Notes: generated by a model not told the origin, from the sequence alone. 52,932 bases of DNA from Syntrophomonas sp. UBA5432 (GCA_002424365.1 DIRQ01000052.1:1-52932), one strand, 5' to 3'; counted from the stretch's first letter, positions 26,431 to 35,164 are shown. Made by a program: numbers and translations.

Positions 26431-26801
26431 GACATTATAACTGTCTGCATTGGAATGGGCGCGAAAAAAACGCCGACGCCATTTATTTCAGCATGTGAAA
26501 AATTCAAATATCTAGAAGTGCTTGCAGAAGTATCATTAAGTTCAATCGAAAGTAATGAAAAGCAAGAAGTAAAAAAAGCCATGACAAGTAAAAAGGAATT
26601 AATAAAATCTATTAAGCGATTATAAATGACAGTTCGGGCGAAGATGGTTGGTTGTCTTTAAGTGAAGTTGGGAAGAAACTAAATAAACGTTACCCGGATT
26701 TTGATACAAGAAACTATGGGTTTTCAAAGCTTGCACAATTGATATCCTCGTTAAATCAATTTAAAATCGAGTCTAGGAAAAATAACAATTCTAATAGCTA
26801 G
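26431..26801 (+). pseudogene. Decayed NYN-domain / OST-HTH (LOTUS) protein gene
   Basis: Two adjoining frames give the end of a LabA-type NYN ribonuclease-like protein. The first (from 26431) reads ...GMGAKKTPTPFISACEKFKYL (shown as GMGAKKTPTPF and ISACEKFKYLEVL) and MTSKKELIKSIKRL, ending at a stop near 26627. The second, shifted by one base, reads DSSGEDGWLSLSEVGKKLN and NYGFSKLAQLISSLNQFKIE, a C-terminal OST-HTH/LOTUS domain, ending at TAG 26799-26801. The N-terminal half with the nuclease aspartates is missing. The 5' deletion plus the frameshift support decay. The assignment rests on remembered family patterns and needs a search. Confidence 0.65.
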
Positions 26802-26845
26802 GCAAGTTACATTAGGTATAAAGAAAATAAATAACTGTCTGGTAC

Positions 26846-26887
26846 AGGGTGACACGGCGTCAAGGGACGGTTTTCATCAGGGTATCA
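26846..26887. repeat. Short palindromic repeat, degenerate copy with GGGACGGTT core
   Basis: Contains GGTGACACGGCGTCAAGG followed by GACGGTTTT and an imperfect right arm. It lies 19 bases from the stop of the deaminase gene, between it and the pseudogene. Compare 46748-46784, the best-kept copy. Confidence 0.6.
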
Positions 26888-26905
26888 GTTTATTCTTCCG
26901 GTGGC

Positions 26906-28234
26906 TCAGCACAGTCCGGTGCGCTGGCAAACTCTTTGCAATGAGGCCTCGGCTGCGGTTTTTACTTTTTCCTCATCAATACTTAAGAGGTGGCCATCTT
27001 TCATAAGCAAGTGACCATCTACTATAGTAGCGGAGACGTCACTGGTCTGAGCCTGGTAAACCAGCTGGGAGTAGACACCGGCAGCATTTTGGGGCCGGGT
27101 ATGCCATCCATCCAGGCTAACAAGTACCATATCCGCCTTTTTACCTTCTTCCAGGCTGCCGATTTCATTTTCCAATCCCATAGCCCTAGCCCCACCTCGG
27201 GTAGCCATTTCCACTACGGCTTGAGCGGGCATGGAGCGGGGACCGTGGAAAGGTTTTTGGATAAGAGCAGCCAGGCGCATCTCCATAAACATACTGAGAT
27301 TATTATTACAGGGTGCACCATCAGCTCCTAATGAAACCCTTGCTCCCAGATTAAGCAGGGGAGGGATGGGGGCAATACCGGAACCCAGTTTTAGATTAGA
27401 ACCTGGACAATGGACAATATTGCTTTTGCTATCTACTAAAATTTGCATTTCATCTTGGCTAAGGTGAATGCAATGAGCCAATATCAGCCTGTCATGGCAT
27501 AGACCCAGGCTATCCAGGTAAATAATATTACGTATGCCCCTTTCTTTTTCCACCAGTTCAATTTCCCCCCGGTTTTCCGAGGCATGGGTATGTACCGGTA
27601 TTTGATATTGCCGGGATAATGAAGCTACTTCCCGTAGCAGGGTGTCGCTGCAAGATACCGCAAAGCGTGGGCATAAAGCGTACCGAATACGACCATTATC
27701 ATAATTATTCCAGCGCTGATAAAGTTCCAGGCTTTCCTGCAAAGCCTTGTCAGTGGTATCTAGCATGTTGTGAGGTACATCTTCACCATGGTCCATCAGG
27801 CATTTACCGCCCAGGTAACGAATGCCTGCTTGTTTAACCGCAGTAAAAACCGATTCCGTGTGGTTTACGGTGGCCATATCAATTATGGAGGTAGTACCTC
27901 CACGCAGCAACTCAGCACAACCAAGGACTGATGAGTAGTAGAGGGATTCCTCATCATGGCTGGATTCGAGGGGCCAGATGCGTTGCTGCAACCAGTCTAG
28001 CAATTCCAAATCATCAGCCATACCACGGAAAAGCACCTGACAGAGGTGAACGTGGCTTTGTATAAAACCCGGTAGTAACAATTGATTACCGGCATCTATT
28101 ACCATATCAGCAGTATACCTATCCAGTTTACCTATACGATTGATACGATCATTTTCTATTAGCAAATCCCCGCCAAAAACATCTCGGTTCTCATTCATAG
28201 TAACTATGGTGGCATTTTTAATAAGTATAGACAT
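26906..28234 (-). CDS. Amidohydrolase, MTA/SAH or 5'-deoxyadenosine deaminase family
   Basis: A metal-dependent amidohydrolase of 442 residues, cytoplasmic. Metal ligands are visible as His61-x-His63 (QSHVHL), a His in IPVHTHASE, a His in ILAHCIHLS and the Asp in SLGADGAPCNNN. The segment LFRGMADDLELLDWLQQRIWP is characteristic of the MtaD/DadD group, which deaminates methylthioadenosine, S-adenosylhomocysteine or 5'-deoxyadenosine; the last is a radical SAM by-product, which would suit this gene set. The family also includes chlorohydrolases and guanine deaminases, so the exact substrate is open. AAAGGAAA precedes ATG 28234. Confidence 0.85.
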   Translation of the reverse strand: MSILIKNATIVTMNENRDVFGGDLLIENDRINRIGKLDRYTADMVIDAGNQLLLPGFIQSHVHLCQVLFRGMADDLELLDWLQQRIWPLESSHDEESLYYSSVLGCAELLRGGTTSIIDMATVNHTESVFTAVKQAGIRYLGGKCLMDHGEDVPHNMLDTTDKALQESLELYQRWNNYDNGRIRYALCPRFAVSCSDTLLREVASLSRQYQIPVHTHASENRGEIELVEKERGIRNIIYLDSLGLCHDRLILAHCIHLSQDEMQILVDSKSNIVHCPGSNLKLGSGIAPIPPLLNLGARVSLGADGAPCNNNLSMFMEMRLAALIQKPFHGPRSMPAQAVVEMATRGGARAMGLENEIGSLEEGKKADMVLVSLDGWHTRPQNAAGVYSQLVYQAQTSDVSATIVDGHLLMKDGHLLSIDEEKVKTAAEASLQRVCQRTGLC

Positions 28235-28542
28235 ATTAATTATTTCCTTTCTGGAACACTATTTTGATATTTTACTAAGCTTGTATGGAGCTTATTTGTT
28301 ATCTGCGTTCCTAATGGCAACTGTCTCCTTACTTCTCATTCTAAACAATTGATGAGGTTCTAAATTCAAAAATGACAACTTTGTTATGTCTATGTCCTCA
28401 TTAATATATATCGGAATAAGAAAAAATATCAAAGCATAATATCAAAAAGGGGATGCATTGCCAGATTATAGTCGAATTCCTTGTTATTATGCCATATAAT
28501 TAATGCAATTGCACATTCCCGCATATTTAAGGAGGTGATTAC
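28235..28542. other. Gene-free stretch between deaminase and small membrane protein genes
   Basis: It contains repeat copy B (28316-28388) and, further right, a possible -10 TATAAT at 28495-28500 for the rightward gene, without a convincing -35. Nothing else is recognisable. Confidence 0.4.
28316..28388 (-). repeat. Dispersed intergenic repeat, copy B
   Basis: On the minus strand: CATAACAAAGTTGTCA, then TTTAGAACCTCATCAATTG, then TTTAGAATGAGAAGTAAGG. The spacer between the two conserved blocks is shorter than in copies A, C and E. It lies upstream of the deaminase gene in the same orientation. Confidence 0.7.
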
Positions 28543-28881
28543 TTGGCAGAATGGTTAAAAAAGGCTAGTAGTTTTGATACCATGATAACTCCAGTCATTA
28601 TAAAAATTGTTTTTTGGATTGGGGTAATTGGTTGTGTTATTGGTGGCATCGGGATGTTCTTCAACGACGACGGAGTAGTTGGTGGCTTGCTCTGTATTTT
28701 TCTGGGACCTTTGGTGGTAAGGGTTTACTGCGAACTTATTATAGTTATATTTAAAATATTCCGGGCGTTAAAACAAATAGAAAACAACTTATCCGGCAAT
28801 GTGCCTAGTTATAGTAGTAGTAATCCCGGCTTGCAATCTACTCCTGCGGACATTACCAACTCGGTGGGCGATGCTGAATAA
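28543..28881 (+). CDS. Small DUF4282-type membrane protein
   Basis: A 112-residue protein with two membrane spans (about 17-39 and 46-70) separated by a short acidic loop (FFNDDG), then a polar tail rich in Ser and Asn. The FDTMITPVIIKIVFWIGVIG opening and the loop are typical of DUF4282 proteins, whose function is unknown. The TTG start has an excellent AAGGAGGTGATT site. It stands alone, closed by its own terminator. Confidence 0.8.
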   Translation: MAEWLKKASSFDTMITPVIIKIVFWIGVIGCVIGGIGMFFNDDGVVGGLLCIFLGPLVVRVYCELIIVIFKIFRALKQIENNLSGNVPSYSSSNPGLQSTPADITNSVGDAE

Positions 28882-28891
28882 ATATTTGGTT

Positions 28892-28918
28892 AATCCCGGG
28901 CCTGGCTCCCGGGATTTT
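28892..28918 (+). terminator. Terminator after the DUF4282-type gene
   Basis: AATCCCGGG (28892-28900) pairs perfectly with CCCGGGATT (28908-28916) around seven bases, followed by TTTTG. Confidence 0.8.
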
Positions 28919-28977
28919 GCTGGATACCGTTATCCCCAAATTGCAGGTGGGGAGGCGATAATATAAAAAATGATTAT

Positions 28978-30375
28978 ATGCTAAACAAGAGTGTAGGCCG
29001 CTTACTAATAAAACTATCCTTACCGGCTATGGTTGGAATGTTTGCCTATTCTGCTTTCAGCCTGGTTGATACCTTTTTTATAGCTCGTCTGGGGGCCAAA
29101 GCCCTGGCCGCTATTACTCTAACCATTCCTATACAAGTCTTAATAACCTCTTTGGCCTCAGCCACCGGTGTGGGCCTTACCTCTCTTATATCCCGAACAT
29201 TGGGCCAGGGTAATATTAAATTTGCAGATAATGTTGCCTGGCATGGATTATTAATTGGAATTACCTATGGATTACTGTTTCTTTTTGTTGGCGGGCAGTA
29301 TTTGGATCAACTGCTGTTAGTTTTCGGTTCTAATCAGGAGACTTTTTTACTCTGCAAACAATACCTTAACATTATCTTAAAAGGATGCGTCTTTACCTTT
29401 ATCCCCATCGTGTTAAGTAGTATCATCCAGGGGGAAGGAAATACTTTTCTACCTATGATGGTGGCTTTATCAGGTGCAGCTCTAAATGTTGCCTTTGATC
29501 CGCTGTTTATTTTTGGTTTCGGACCGGTACCAGGAATGGGGCTACAGGGAGCAGCAATTGCAACCGTCCTGGCCCAGTTTTTGACCTCTATTATAATCTT
29601 GTTAGTCATTATAAAAAAACGCTTTTACCTGAGCTGGGCTATAAGCCATTTTCGACCTAGTATGAAGGTAGTGCTGGGTGTTTACCAGGTAGCCCTTCCT
29701 ACCATGGTTATGGAAATATGTAGTGTTTTTATCATGGCTTTTTTAAATCGGGTCTTGGCTGTCTATGGCTGTACGGCACTGGCAGTCCTGGGAATATTTA
29801 TGCATGTTCGCTCCATCATATATATGCCTGTTTATGGCCTATCCCAGGGAGCTACACCTGTGGCTGGATTTGCCTACGGTGCGGGAAAAAATGATCGGGT
29901 AAAAGAAACCCTAGTTAAAGCAACAGTTCTATCTTTATTATTAATTGGTTGGGGTTGGTTTATTGTTCAATATTACCCCCTGTGGGTGATGCAGTTTTTT
30001 TCCTCTGACCCCATATTGTTGATAATGGGTGTAAGTTGCCTGCGATTGGCAACCCTGGTCTTACCTTTGATGGGACCGATAATTATCCTATATTCTGTTT
30101 TGCAGGCACTGGGTAAAGGTGCTACTGCCATGCATTTATCACTATTGCGCCAGGTGGGGTTCTTCCTTCCCCTTATAATCATCTTGCCCCGTTATTATAA
30201 TATCCAGGGTGTATGGTTGGCCTTTTCTGTTTCCGAGTTATTATCGGCACTATTGGCTCTGCTGTTTTTTATCAGGTTATGGCGTGAGTTGCAGATCAGA
30301 AAAAGGCCACTGGTGCTAATGCTTTTTAATGGCGGATACAGCTTTCGAAGGCTATTAGCATGGCTCAGGTGGTAA
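28978..30375 (+). CDS. MATE-family multidrug/sodium antiporter
   Basis: A twelve-span exporter of about 465 residues, with SLPAMVGMFAYSAFSLVDTFF and NVAFDPLFIFGFGPVPGMGLQGAA (shown as NVAFDPLFIFGFGP and PGMGLQGAA) typical of the family. It would expel drugs or metabolites using a Na+ or H+ gradient. The first ATG is 28978, but the ribosome site GGGGAGG (28949-28955) is 22 bases upstream of it. The in-frame codon at the right distance is ATA 28963, giving a start KNDYMLNKS that matches related proteins, so translation may begin there at a non-standard codon. Substrate unknown. Confidence 0.9.
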   Translation: MLNKSVGRLLIKLSLPAMVGMFAYSAFSLVDTFFIARLGAKALAAITLTIPIQVLITSLASATGVGLTSLISRTLGQGNIKFADNVAWHGLLIGITYGLLFLFVGGQYLDQLLLVFGSNQETFLLCKQYLNIILKGCVFTFIPIVLSSIIQGEGNTFLPMMVALSGAALNVAFDPLFIFGFGPVPGMGLQGAAIATVLAQFLTSIIILLVIIKKRFYLSWAISHFRPSMKVVLGVYQVALPTMVMEICSVFIMAFLNRVLAVYGCTALAVLGIFMHVRSIIYMPVYGLSQGATPVAGFAYGAGKNDRVKETLVKATVLSLLLIGWGWFIVQYYPLWVMQFFSSDPILLIMGVSCLRLATLVLPLMGPIIILYSVLQALGKGATAMHLSLLRQVGFFLPLIIILPRYYNIQGVWLAFSVSELLSALLALLFFIRLWRELQIRKRPLVLMLFNGGYSFRRLLAWLRW

Positions 30376-30472
30376 AGTGTTTGCAAAGGGTATTTTCTCC
30401 TGCCTACTGTAAATATGTTATTATTACCATAAATGTAGTAAGGCTTAAGAGGTTAGGATAAGGAGTAAGTAT

Positions 30473-31453
30473 ATGGCTGGCAGTAACAACTACTTTATCT
30501 GGGGAGAGGAATCTTTCCTTATAGACCAAAAAATAAAGGAAATACACTCTAAAATGCAGGAAGAAAGCGGGGAAGAAGTAGAACTACTTTACCTGGATGG
30601 AGATGAACTAAGCCCTCCCCGGTTATTGGAAGAACTCGAGTTCAGTCCCCTTTTTTCACTACAAAGAATGGTAGTTATAAAACGGCCTTTCTGGCTGGGC
30701 AAATCGGGGCGCAAATTGAGTCGTAACGAAGAAATCCTCAAGGTTATACAGGGCTATTTCCAGCGAGAAACCCCGGGGCAAACCTTGGTAATAACTGCTG
30801 CAGAACATAATAGTAGTAATGCATTGGTAAAACTGTTAGATAAAAAAGCTAAAGTTATTGAATGCAAGCCTGCCAACCCAAAACACTTGGCTGACTGGAT
30901 TAAGGCTGAGTTTACTGCTCGGGGGCGTAAGATTAATACCATGGGACTCAGTTTGATGGTAAAAAGCGGACAGGATATGTATTATTTGTATAACCTGATA
31001 GAAAAGCTTTCCCTGGTATCAGAGGATAAAACAATTAGCGAAAAGGATATTGAAAACCAAATCAGCAGTAAAGATGAAATTAAGGTTTTCAAACTTACTA
31101 ATGCTTTATTAGACAGAAATCTAAAAGCATCATTTCAAGCTTTTTATCAACTACTGGAACAAGGGGAACACCCGGTATTTATATTATTCATGATAGTGCG
31201 CCAGTTTAATTCCCTGGGTAAAGTCAAGTATTACCAGGAAAACCGGACTGATATAATAGAAATATCCCGGCTAACCGGGATGAGAGATTTTGCGGTCAAG
31301 AAGCTGATGAGCCAGACTCGTAATTTTAGCTGGGATGAAATACAATACTTATTTAAACAATTCCTGGATGCTGATATCAGGTTTAAAAGTACCAGTCAAA
31401 ACGACAAAACTATTATGGAAGGTCTTCTAATTGAAATATGCAGTAAAAAATAA
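30473..31453 (+). CDS. holA: DNA polymerase III subunit delta
   Basis: Clamp-loader subunit of 326 residues that opens the beta clamp during replication. The N-terminal NNYFIWGEESFLIDQKIKEI (shown as FIWGEESFLIDQKI), a central ILFMIVRQFNSLGKVK and a C-terminal LDADIRFKSTSQNDKTIMEG are typical of HolA. AAGGAG precedes ATG 30473. Next to rpsT, as in Bacillus, but convergent with it through a shared terminator. Confidence 0.94.
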   Translation: MAGSNNYFIWGEESFLIDQKIKEIHSKMQEESGEEVELLYLDGDELSPPRLLEELEFSPLFSLQRMVVIKRPFWLGKSGRKLSRNEEILKVIQGYFQRETPGQTLVITAAEHNSSNALVKLLDKKAKVIECKPANPKHLADWIKAEFTARGRKINTMGLSLMVKSGQDMYYLYNLIEKLSLVSEDKTISEKDIENQISSKDEIKVFKLTNALLDRNLKASFQAFYQLLEQGEHPVFILFMIVRQFNSLGKVKYYQENRTDIIEISRLTGMRDFAVKKLMSQTRNFSWDEIQYLFKQFLDADIRFKSTSQNDKTIMEGLLIEICSKK

Positions 31454-31479
31454 ACCTGCCTAAAGACAGGTTTTTTTTT
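31452..31479. terminator. Shared terminator of holA and rpsT
   Basis: AAACCTG (31452-31458) pairs with CAGGTTT (31467-31473). Nine T follow on the plus strand, and an A-rich stretch on the left gives T on the minus strand, so it works both ways between the convergent genes. Confidence 0.85.
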
Positions 31480-31744
31480 ACTGACCTACACTGTTAAATT
31501 TCTTTACCAGGCTGGATTTACGCCTGGCTGCCGTATTCTTATGCAAAACTCCCTTATTTACACTTCTATCGATGAGGGAGGTTACTTCTAAGAGATTCTC
31601 CTTGGCAGTTTCCTGATTTTCTTCTTGTAGAGCCGACTCATACTTTTTAATAGCTGTTTTCAGTCTACTCTTATAAGCTTTATTTCTAAGCCGATTTTCT
31701 TCAGCCTTTCTGGCTCTCTTTGCCGGAGTTTTACTTTTTGCCAC
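31478..31744 (-). CDS. rpsT: 30S ribosomal protein S20
   Basis: Small-subunit protein of 88 residues that binds 16S rRNA. It is lysine- and arginine-rich and helical, with the typical start AKSKTPAKRARKAEENRLRN and the segment NKGVLHKNTAARRKSSL. The GTG start is preceded by GGAGGTGAAAGT. A good promoter lies 40-65 bases upstream, so it is transcribed alone. Confidence 0.97.
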   Translation of the reverse strand: MAKSKTPAKRARKAEENRLRNKAYKSRLKTAIKKYESALQEENQETAKENLLEVTSLIDRSVNKGVLHKNTAARRKSSLVKKFNSVGQ

Positions 31745-31779
31745 ACTTTCACCTCCTCGAATTCAAAGCTAACAGAAAT

Positions 31780-31808
31780 ACTATAGCATTACCAGATTTA
31801 AAATGCAA
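31780..31808 (-). promoter_or_regulatory. Promoter of rpsT
   Basis: On the minus strand TTGCAT (31808-31803) and TATAGT (31785-31780) are separated by 17 bases, about 35 bases before the start codon. Confidence 0.6.
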
Positions 31809-31845
31809 TAAAAGGGTGAGGGAATATTCATCTTGCCACTACCAT

Positions 31846-32183
31846 AAGCTTAATTAGAAAATAGACACTGAATACACTGCTACCTAAATTGTACCGATAG
31901 GTACATCCGTGTCTCCGAAGGGGGATAAATATGAATTACATACCCATAGGGCACACAGATGCTCCCTATGGTCGCTATTAAGGTAGCTGAATTTATTAAA
32001 AATATAATTAAACAAGATACCGCTCTCGTTTATTTTCATAAGTGGTTGCGAGTCCCGCACTCATGGCTGGTTAATAAGAAAATGGGCGCCAATAAAAAAG
32101 TTGTCTTGTATATAACTTAGAATTTAGAACCTGATTAATTGTTTAGAGTAAGGGGTGAGGGGGGGTGAGGATACATCCCTTAC
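31846..32183 (+). repeat. Dispersed intergenic repeat, extended copy C
   Basis: The core (32091-32183) reads AAAAAAGTTGTCTTG, TTTAGAACCTGATTAATTG, then AGAGTAAGGGGTGAGG and GAGGATAC. The copy extends left, sharing with copy E the blocks TAGACACTGAA (about 31862), CTGAATTTATT (about 31987) and AATAAGAAAATGGGCGCC (about 32073). It also holds a near-palindrome ATACCCATAGGGCAC near 31940. It fills the spacer between rpsT and spoIIP, where most spore formers carry gpr. No coding frame is supported in it. Confidence 0.75.
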
Positions 32184-32257
32184 TTTGCTGTACTCGCTTC
32201 TCACTTTTAGCGTTTTATCCCTGGGATATATGTAGGTTAGGCGAGGAGGTGGACCGG

Positions 32258-33277
32258 ATGCAGGGGCATAATTTTATAAATTTTTTAAAAAATATTGTTT
32301 TTCTACAGCTATTTTTAATTGTTATAATAGCCGGGGTAGGGATCGATTTTGCTAGTATAAATAGAACCGGATTGGAAGGGATAGATAAATATAGTTTTAG
32401 TCTGTTCCCGTTAGATATAGGGATTACATCGGAAATGGCCATTAATCTTTTTGCCTTAAACAGTATAGCTTTGGCTGGATATGATGCTAAAGCTGACAGC
32501 TGGTTGGTTGAACTTCGGCGAGAAATTCCAGAAAACCTTATAGCAGCTAATTTACAGCTTTCTTCATCCCGGGGTCAACATATAAATACAAATAAAAGCC
32601 TGGCTGATATCCCTTTTTATAAGGAAGAAGATAGGCCGAAAATAAAATACTATCAATCTTTAGAAGACTTCCGGGTAGTATTATACTGTACCCATAGTAC
32701 TGAAACTTATATTCCAGACAGCGGTAAGGCACGCTCTGATGGAGAAAAAGGCCTGGTAAACGATGTTGCTACTGTGATTAGTGCACAATTACAGTCGGCA
32801 GGAATGCAGGCGGATTTTATTGATACTATTCACGATTATCCTGATTATGATAAGAGCTATACTAATTCTCGGGAAACAGTTAAAAAAGTTCTTGATTCGA
32901 AAAAAAACTTGGTGGCACTTTTTGATGTTCATCGGGACAGCATACCGGGGAAAGAAAGTGCGGACACTATTAATGTAAGAGGTAAAAAGGCCGCTCGTAT
33001 ACTTATTATAGTAGGGACCGATGAACGTAAAGAACATCCTCGTTGGGAGAGTAACCTGGCATTTGCCGAAAGTTTGTACCGGAAGGGTGAAGAGATATAT
33101 CCCGGATTAATAAAAGAGTTTAGAACCAAGTCTGGTACGTACAATCAGGAATTCTTTGACCATGCTCTATTACTGGAGGTTGGCAGTGATTATAATTCGT
33201 TTAATGAAGCCAAATATGCCGGACAACTTTTCACCGAGATATTACTAGAAGTTCTAGAGGAGGAAACGCTTAGATGA
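32258..33277 (+). CDS. spoIIP: Stage II sporulation protein P
   Basis: Cell-wall amidase/endopeptidase of the SpoIID-SpoIIM-SpoIIP complex that thins septal peptidoglycan during engulfment in the developing spore. About 339 residues, with an N-terminal membrane anchor (about 12-30) and the family motifs CTHSTETYIP, FDVHRDSIPG and LLLEVGSDYNS. The zinc-binding His and Glu residues are in these motifs. ATG 32258 is chosen because GAGGAGGT lies seven bases upstream; the frame is open to 32165, inside the repeat. The next gene overlaps by four bases (ATGA). Confidence 0.92.
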   Translation: MQGHNFINFLKNIVFLQLFLIVIIAGVGIDFASINRTGLEGIDKYSFSLFPLDIGITSEMAINLFALNSIALAGYDAKADSWLVELRREIPENLIAANLQLSSSRGQHINTNKSLADIPFYKEEDRPKIKYYQSLEDFRVVLYCTHSTETYIPDSGKARSDGEKGLVNDVATVISAQLQSAGMQADFIDTIHDYPDYDKSYTNSRETVKKVLDSKKNLVALFDVHRDSIPGKESADTINVRGKKAARILIIVGTDERKEHPRWESNLAFAESLYRKGEEIYPGLIKEFRTKSGTYNQEFFDHALLLEVGSDYNSFNEAKYAGQLFTEILLEVLEEETLR

Positions 33278-33576
33278 AACTGCGCCAACTACTTATAATC
33301 ACCGGACTTATCTGTTTGGTAATAATGGGACTAAACATTAGCAATCAAGGTATAAATAGCCTAACCCGGGAAGAGCGCCAAGCTGTGTTGAATCTGAACT
33401 ACCAGCAGGGAAACATAAGGATAGATGCGCTTGGTAGTAGTTATAAGTATTCGTTGGACAGGCTTGGCACTGATATTTATCGAATCGGGAAAAAGGCCAG
33501 GGAACTTTCTAATGATATAACGGATTACCTAAAAAGAATTTGGATAATCTTTGATGCTGTTTTTCTTTACGAATGA
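33274..33576 (+). CDS. Hypothetical protein in the YqxA position
   Basis: A 100-residue protein with one N-terminal hydrophobic segment (about 5-22), possibly a signal anchor, and a charged helical remainder. It overlaps spoIIP by ATGA, so it is translationally coupled. In Bacillus the gene between spoIIP and lepA is yqxA (DUF3679), of similar size and topology; the match here is by position and shape only. GAGGAGG lies upstream of ATG 33274. Role unknown, perhaps sporulation. Confidence 0.65.
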   Translation: MKLRQLLIITGLICLVIMGLNISNQGINSLTREERQAVLNLNYQQGNIRIDALGSSYKYSLDRLGTDIYRIGKKARELSNDITDYLKRIWIIFDAVFLYE

Positions 33577-33595
33577 GGGGAAATGAGTTGAGAAT

Positions 33596-35164
33596 TTGAG
33601 TAATACAGGAAAGCATATTGCCCGAGCCGCAATACTCTTAATGGTTACCGTTATTATTGCCAGGATTCTGGGATATGGCCGGGAAGTGGCCATGTACACC
33701 ATATTTGGCCCAAACTACATAACTGATGCTTACCGGGCGGCATTCTCTATTCCTGACTTTCTATATATATTATTAGTCGGGGGAGCCCTGAGTTCAGCTT
33801 TTATCCCGGTTTTCTCAGCTTGTGTGGCTACCAACCGCGAGGATGAAGGTTGGAAATCAGCCAGTATAGTTTTTAACTATACTATGATTTTCTTGGTGAT
33901 ACTTATCGTATTTGCCTATGTTTATACCCGTCCCCTGGTGCTCTTACTGGTTCCGGGTTTGCCTGCCCAGTATATTGACCTGGCTGTAACTCTTACCCAT
34001 ATAATGTTTATTCAAACTTTTTTTATGGCTTTGAATGGTTTTGCCATGGGTATTTTGAATTCCTATAACCACTTTGCTTCCCCGGCTATAGGCAGCCTGG
34101 TATATAACCTCTTTATTATTCTTATTGGTGTGGCTTTGGTAAAACAATTGGGGATAGCCGCTTTTTCATATGGTGTAGTCATTGGGGCGATTTTAAATTT
34201 TGCGGTTCAGATACCAGCTTTGCGCAAAGTAGGGGTGAAATACACCTTTTCCTTTGACTATCGGGACAAAGGCTTTCGCCAGATTATGATTCTGATGATT
34301 CCGGTACTGGCAGGTCTGGGAGTAGTTCAGTTTAACCTCTTTGTTACCCAGCATCTTTCCTCTGGCCTGGGGGCTGGAACCATAAGTGCTCTTAATCTGG
34401 CTCAGAAGATTATGAACCTGCCTGTTGGTATTTTTGCTGTTTCCATCGCAACCGCCATATTTCCTACCATGACTGCCCTTACCGCCCGGGGAGAACTGGA
34501 GATGTTCAAACGCAGTAGTTCATTGGGCTTAAGAGCCATTTTTCTGGTAACTATTCCGGCTTCCCTAGGGCTTATGGCTATTGGAGAACCCCTTATTAAA
34601 CTACTCTTTCAGCAGGGTGAGTTTACATCAGCTATGGCAACTGTAACTAATGAAGCTTTGTTTTTTTATTGTTTCGGGCTGTTTGCCTATTCCTCTATTC
34701 AACTATTAAATCGTAGTTTCTATGCTTTGAAAGACACCTTGACCCCGGTGATTGTTGCCGCTATTACTATTGGTTGCAATATTTTTCTTTCTATTAATCT
34801 ATCTGCCGGGCCTATGGGGTATAAGGGCCTGGCTCTGGCCTATTCGCTGGCCGGTATATTAAATCTGGTACTACTTTTGAGCATACTAAGACTTAAAGTA
34901 GGAAAACTGGGCGGAAACAAAATAGTGCTTAGTTTTATTATTTCCACAGGAGCTTCCCTCTTAATGTATGGGGTAGTCCGGGAAACTATGAATTATCTTA
35001 TGGGCACTCTGGGACTGGCCTTCAAGCTTAACCTGCTTATAAGCGTTAGCACCGGTATTATAATAGGAGCATTGTTCTACGCAGTTCTTATCTACTTGTT
35101 TAAACTGGAAGAAAGTGAACTGGTTTTAAATATGATAAGGAAACGTTTTTCCGGTCAGGCTTAA
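33596..35164 (+). CDS. murJ: Lipid II flippase MurJ (MviN family)
   Basis: Polytopic membrane protein of 522 residues with about 14 spans, which moves lipid II across the membrane for wall synthesis. Signatures are GYGREVAMYTIFGPNYITDAY, shown as GYGREVAMYTIFG, plus SSAFIPVFSA, LNLAQKIMNLPVGIFAVSIA and LNRSFYALKDTLTPV. The start is unclear: TTG 33596 has only a weak site, while GAGGGG (33575-33580) precedes an ATG-AGT at 33583 that meets a stop at once. TGAGT occurs at both places, so a short insertion may have separated the old ribosome site from the frame. Its position after spoIIP may point to a spore-wall copy. Confidence 0.92.
   Translation: MSNTGKHIARAAILLMVTVIIARILGYGREVAMYTIFGPNYITDAYRAAFSIPDFLYILLVGGALSSAFIPVFSACVATNREDEGWKSASIVFNYTMIFLVILIVFAYVYTRPLVLLLVPGLPAQYIDLAVTLTHIMFIQTFFMALNGFAMGILNSYNHFASPAIGSLVYNLFIILIGVALVKQLGIAAFSYGVVIGAILNFAVQIPALRKVGVKYTFSFDYRDKGFRQIMILMIPVLAGLGVVQFNLFVTQHLSSGLGAGTISALNLAQKIMNLPVGIFAVSIATAIFPTMTALTARGELEMFKRSSSLGLRAIFLVTIPASLGLMAIGEPLIKLLFQQGEFTSAMATVTNEALFFYCFGLFAYSSIQLLNRSFYALKDTLTPVIVAAITIGCNIFLSINLSAGPMGYKGLALAYSLAGILNLVLLLSILRLKVGKLGGNKIVLSFIISTGASLLMYGVVRETMNYLMGTLGLAFKLNLLISVSTGIIIGALFYAVLIYLFKLEESELVLNMIRKRFSGQA

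Noticed and set aside
26373..26582. 69-residue minus-strand open frame between the sigma gene and the pseudogene
   Set aside because: No ribosome site; the opposite strand carries the NYN/OST-HTH remnant, which explains the sequence better.
33596..35164. Treating murJ as a pseudogene because of its poor start
   Set aside because: The 522-residue frame is complete with all family motifs; only the start region is unusual.
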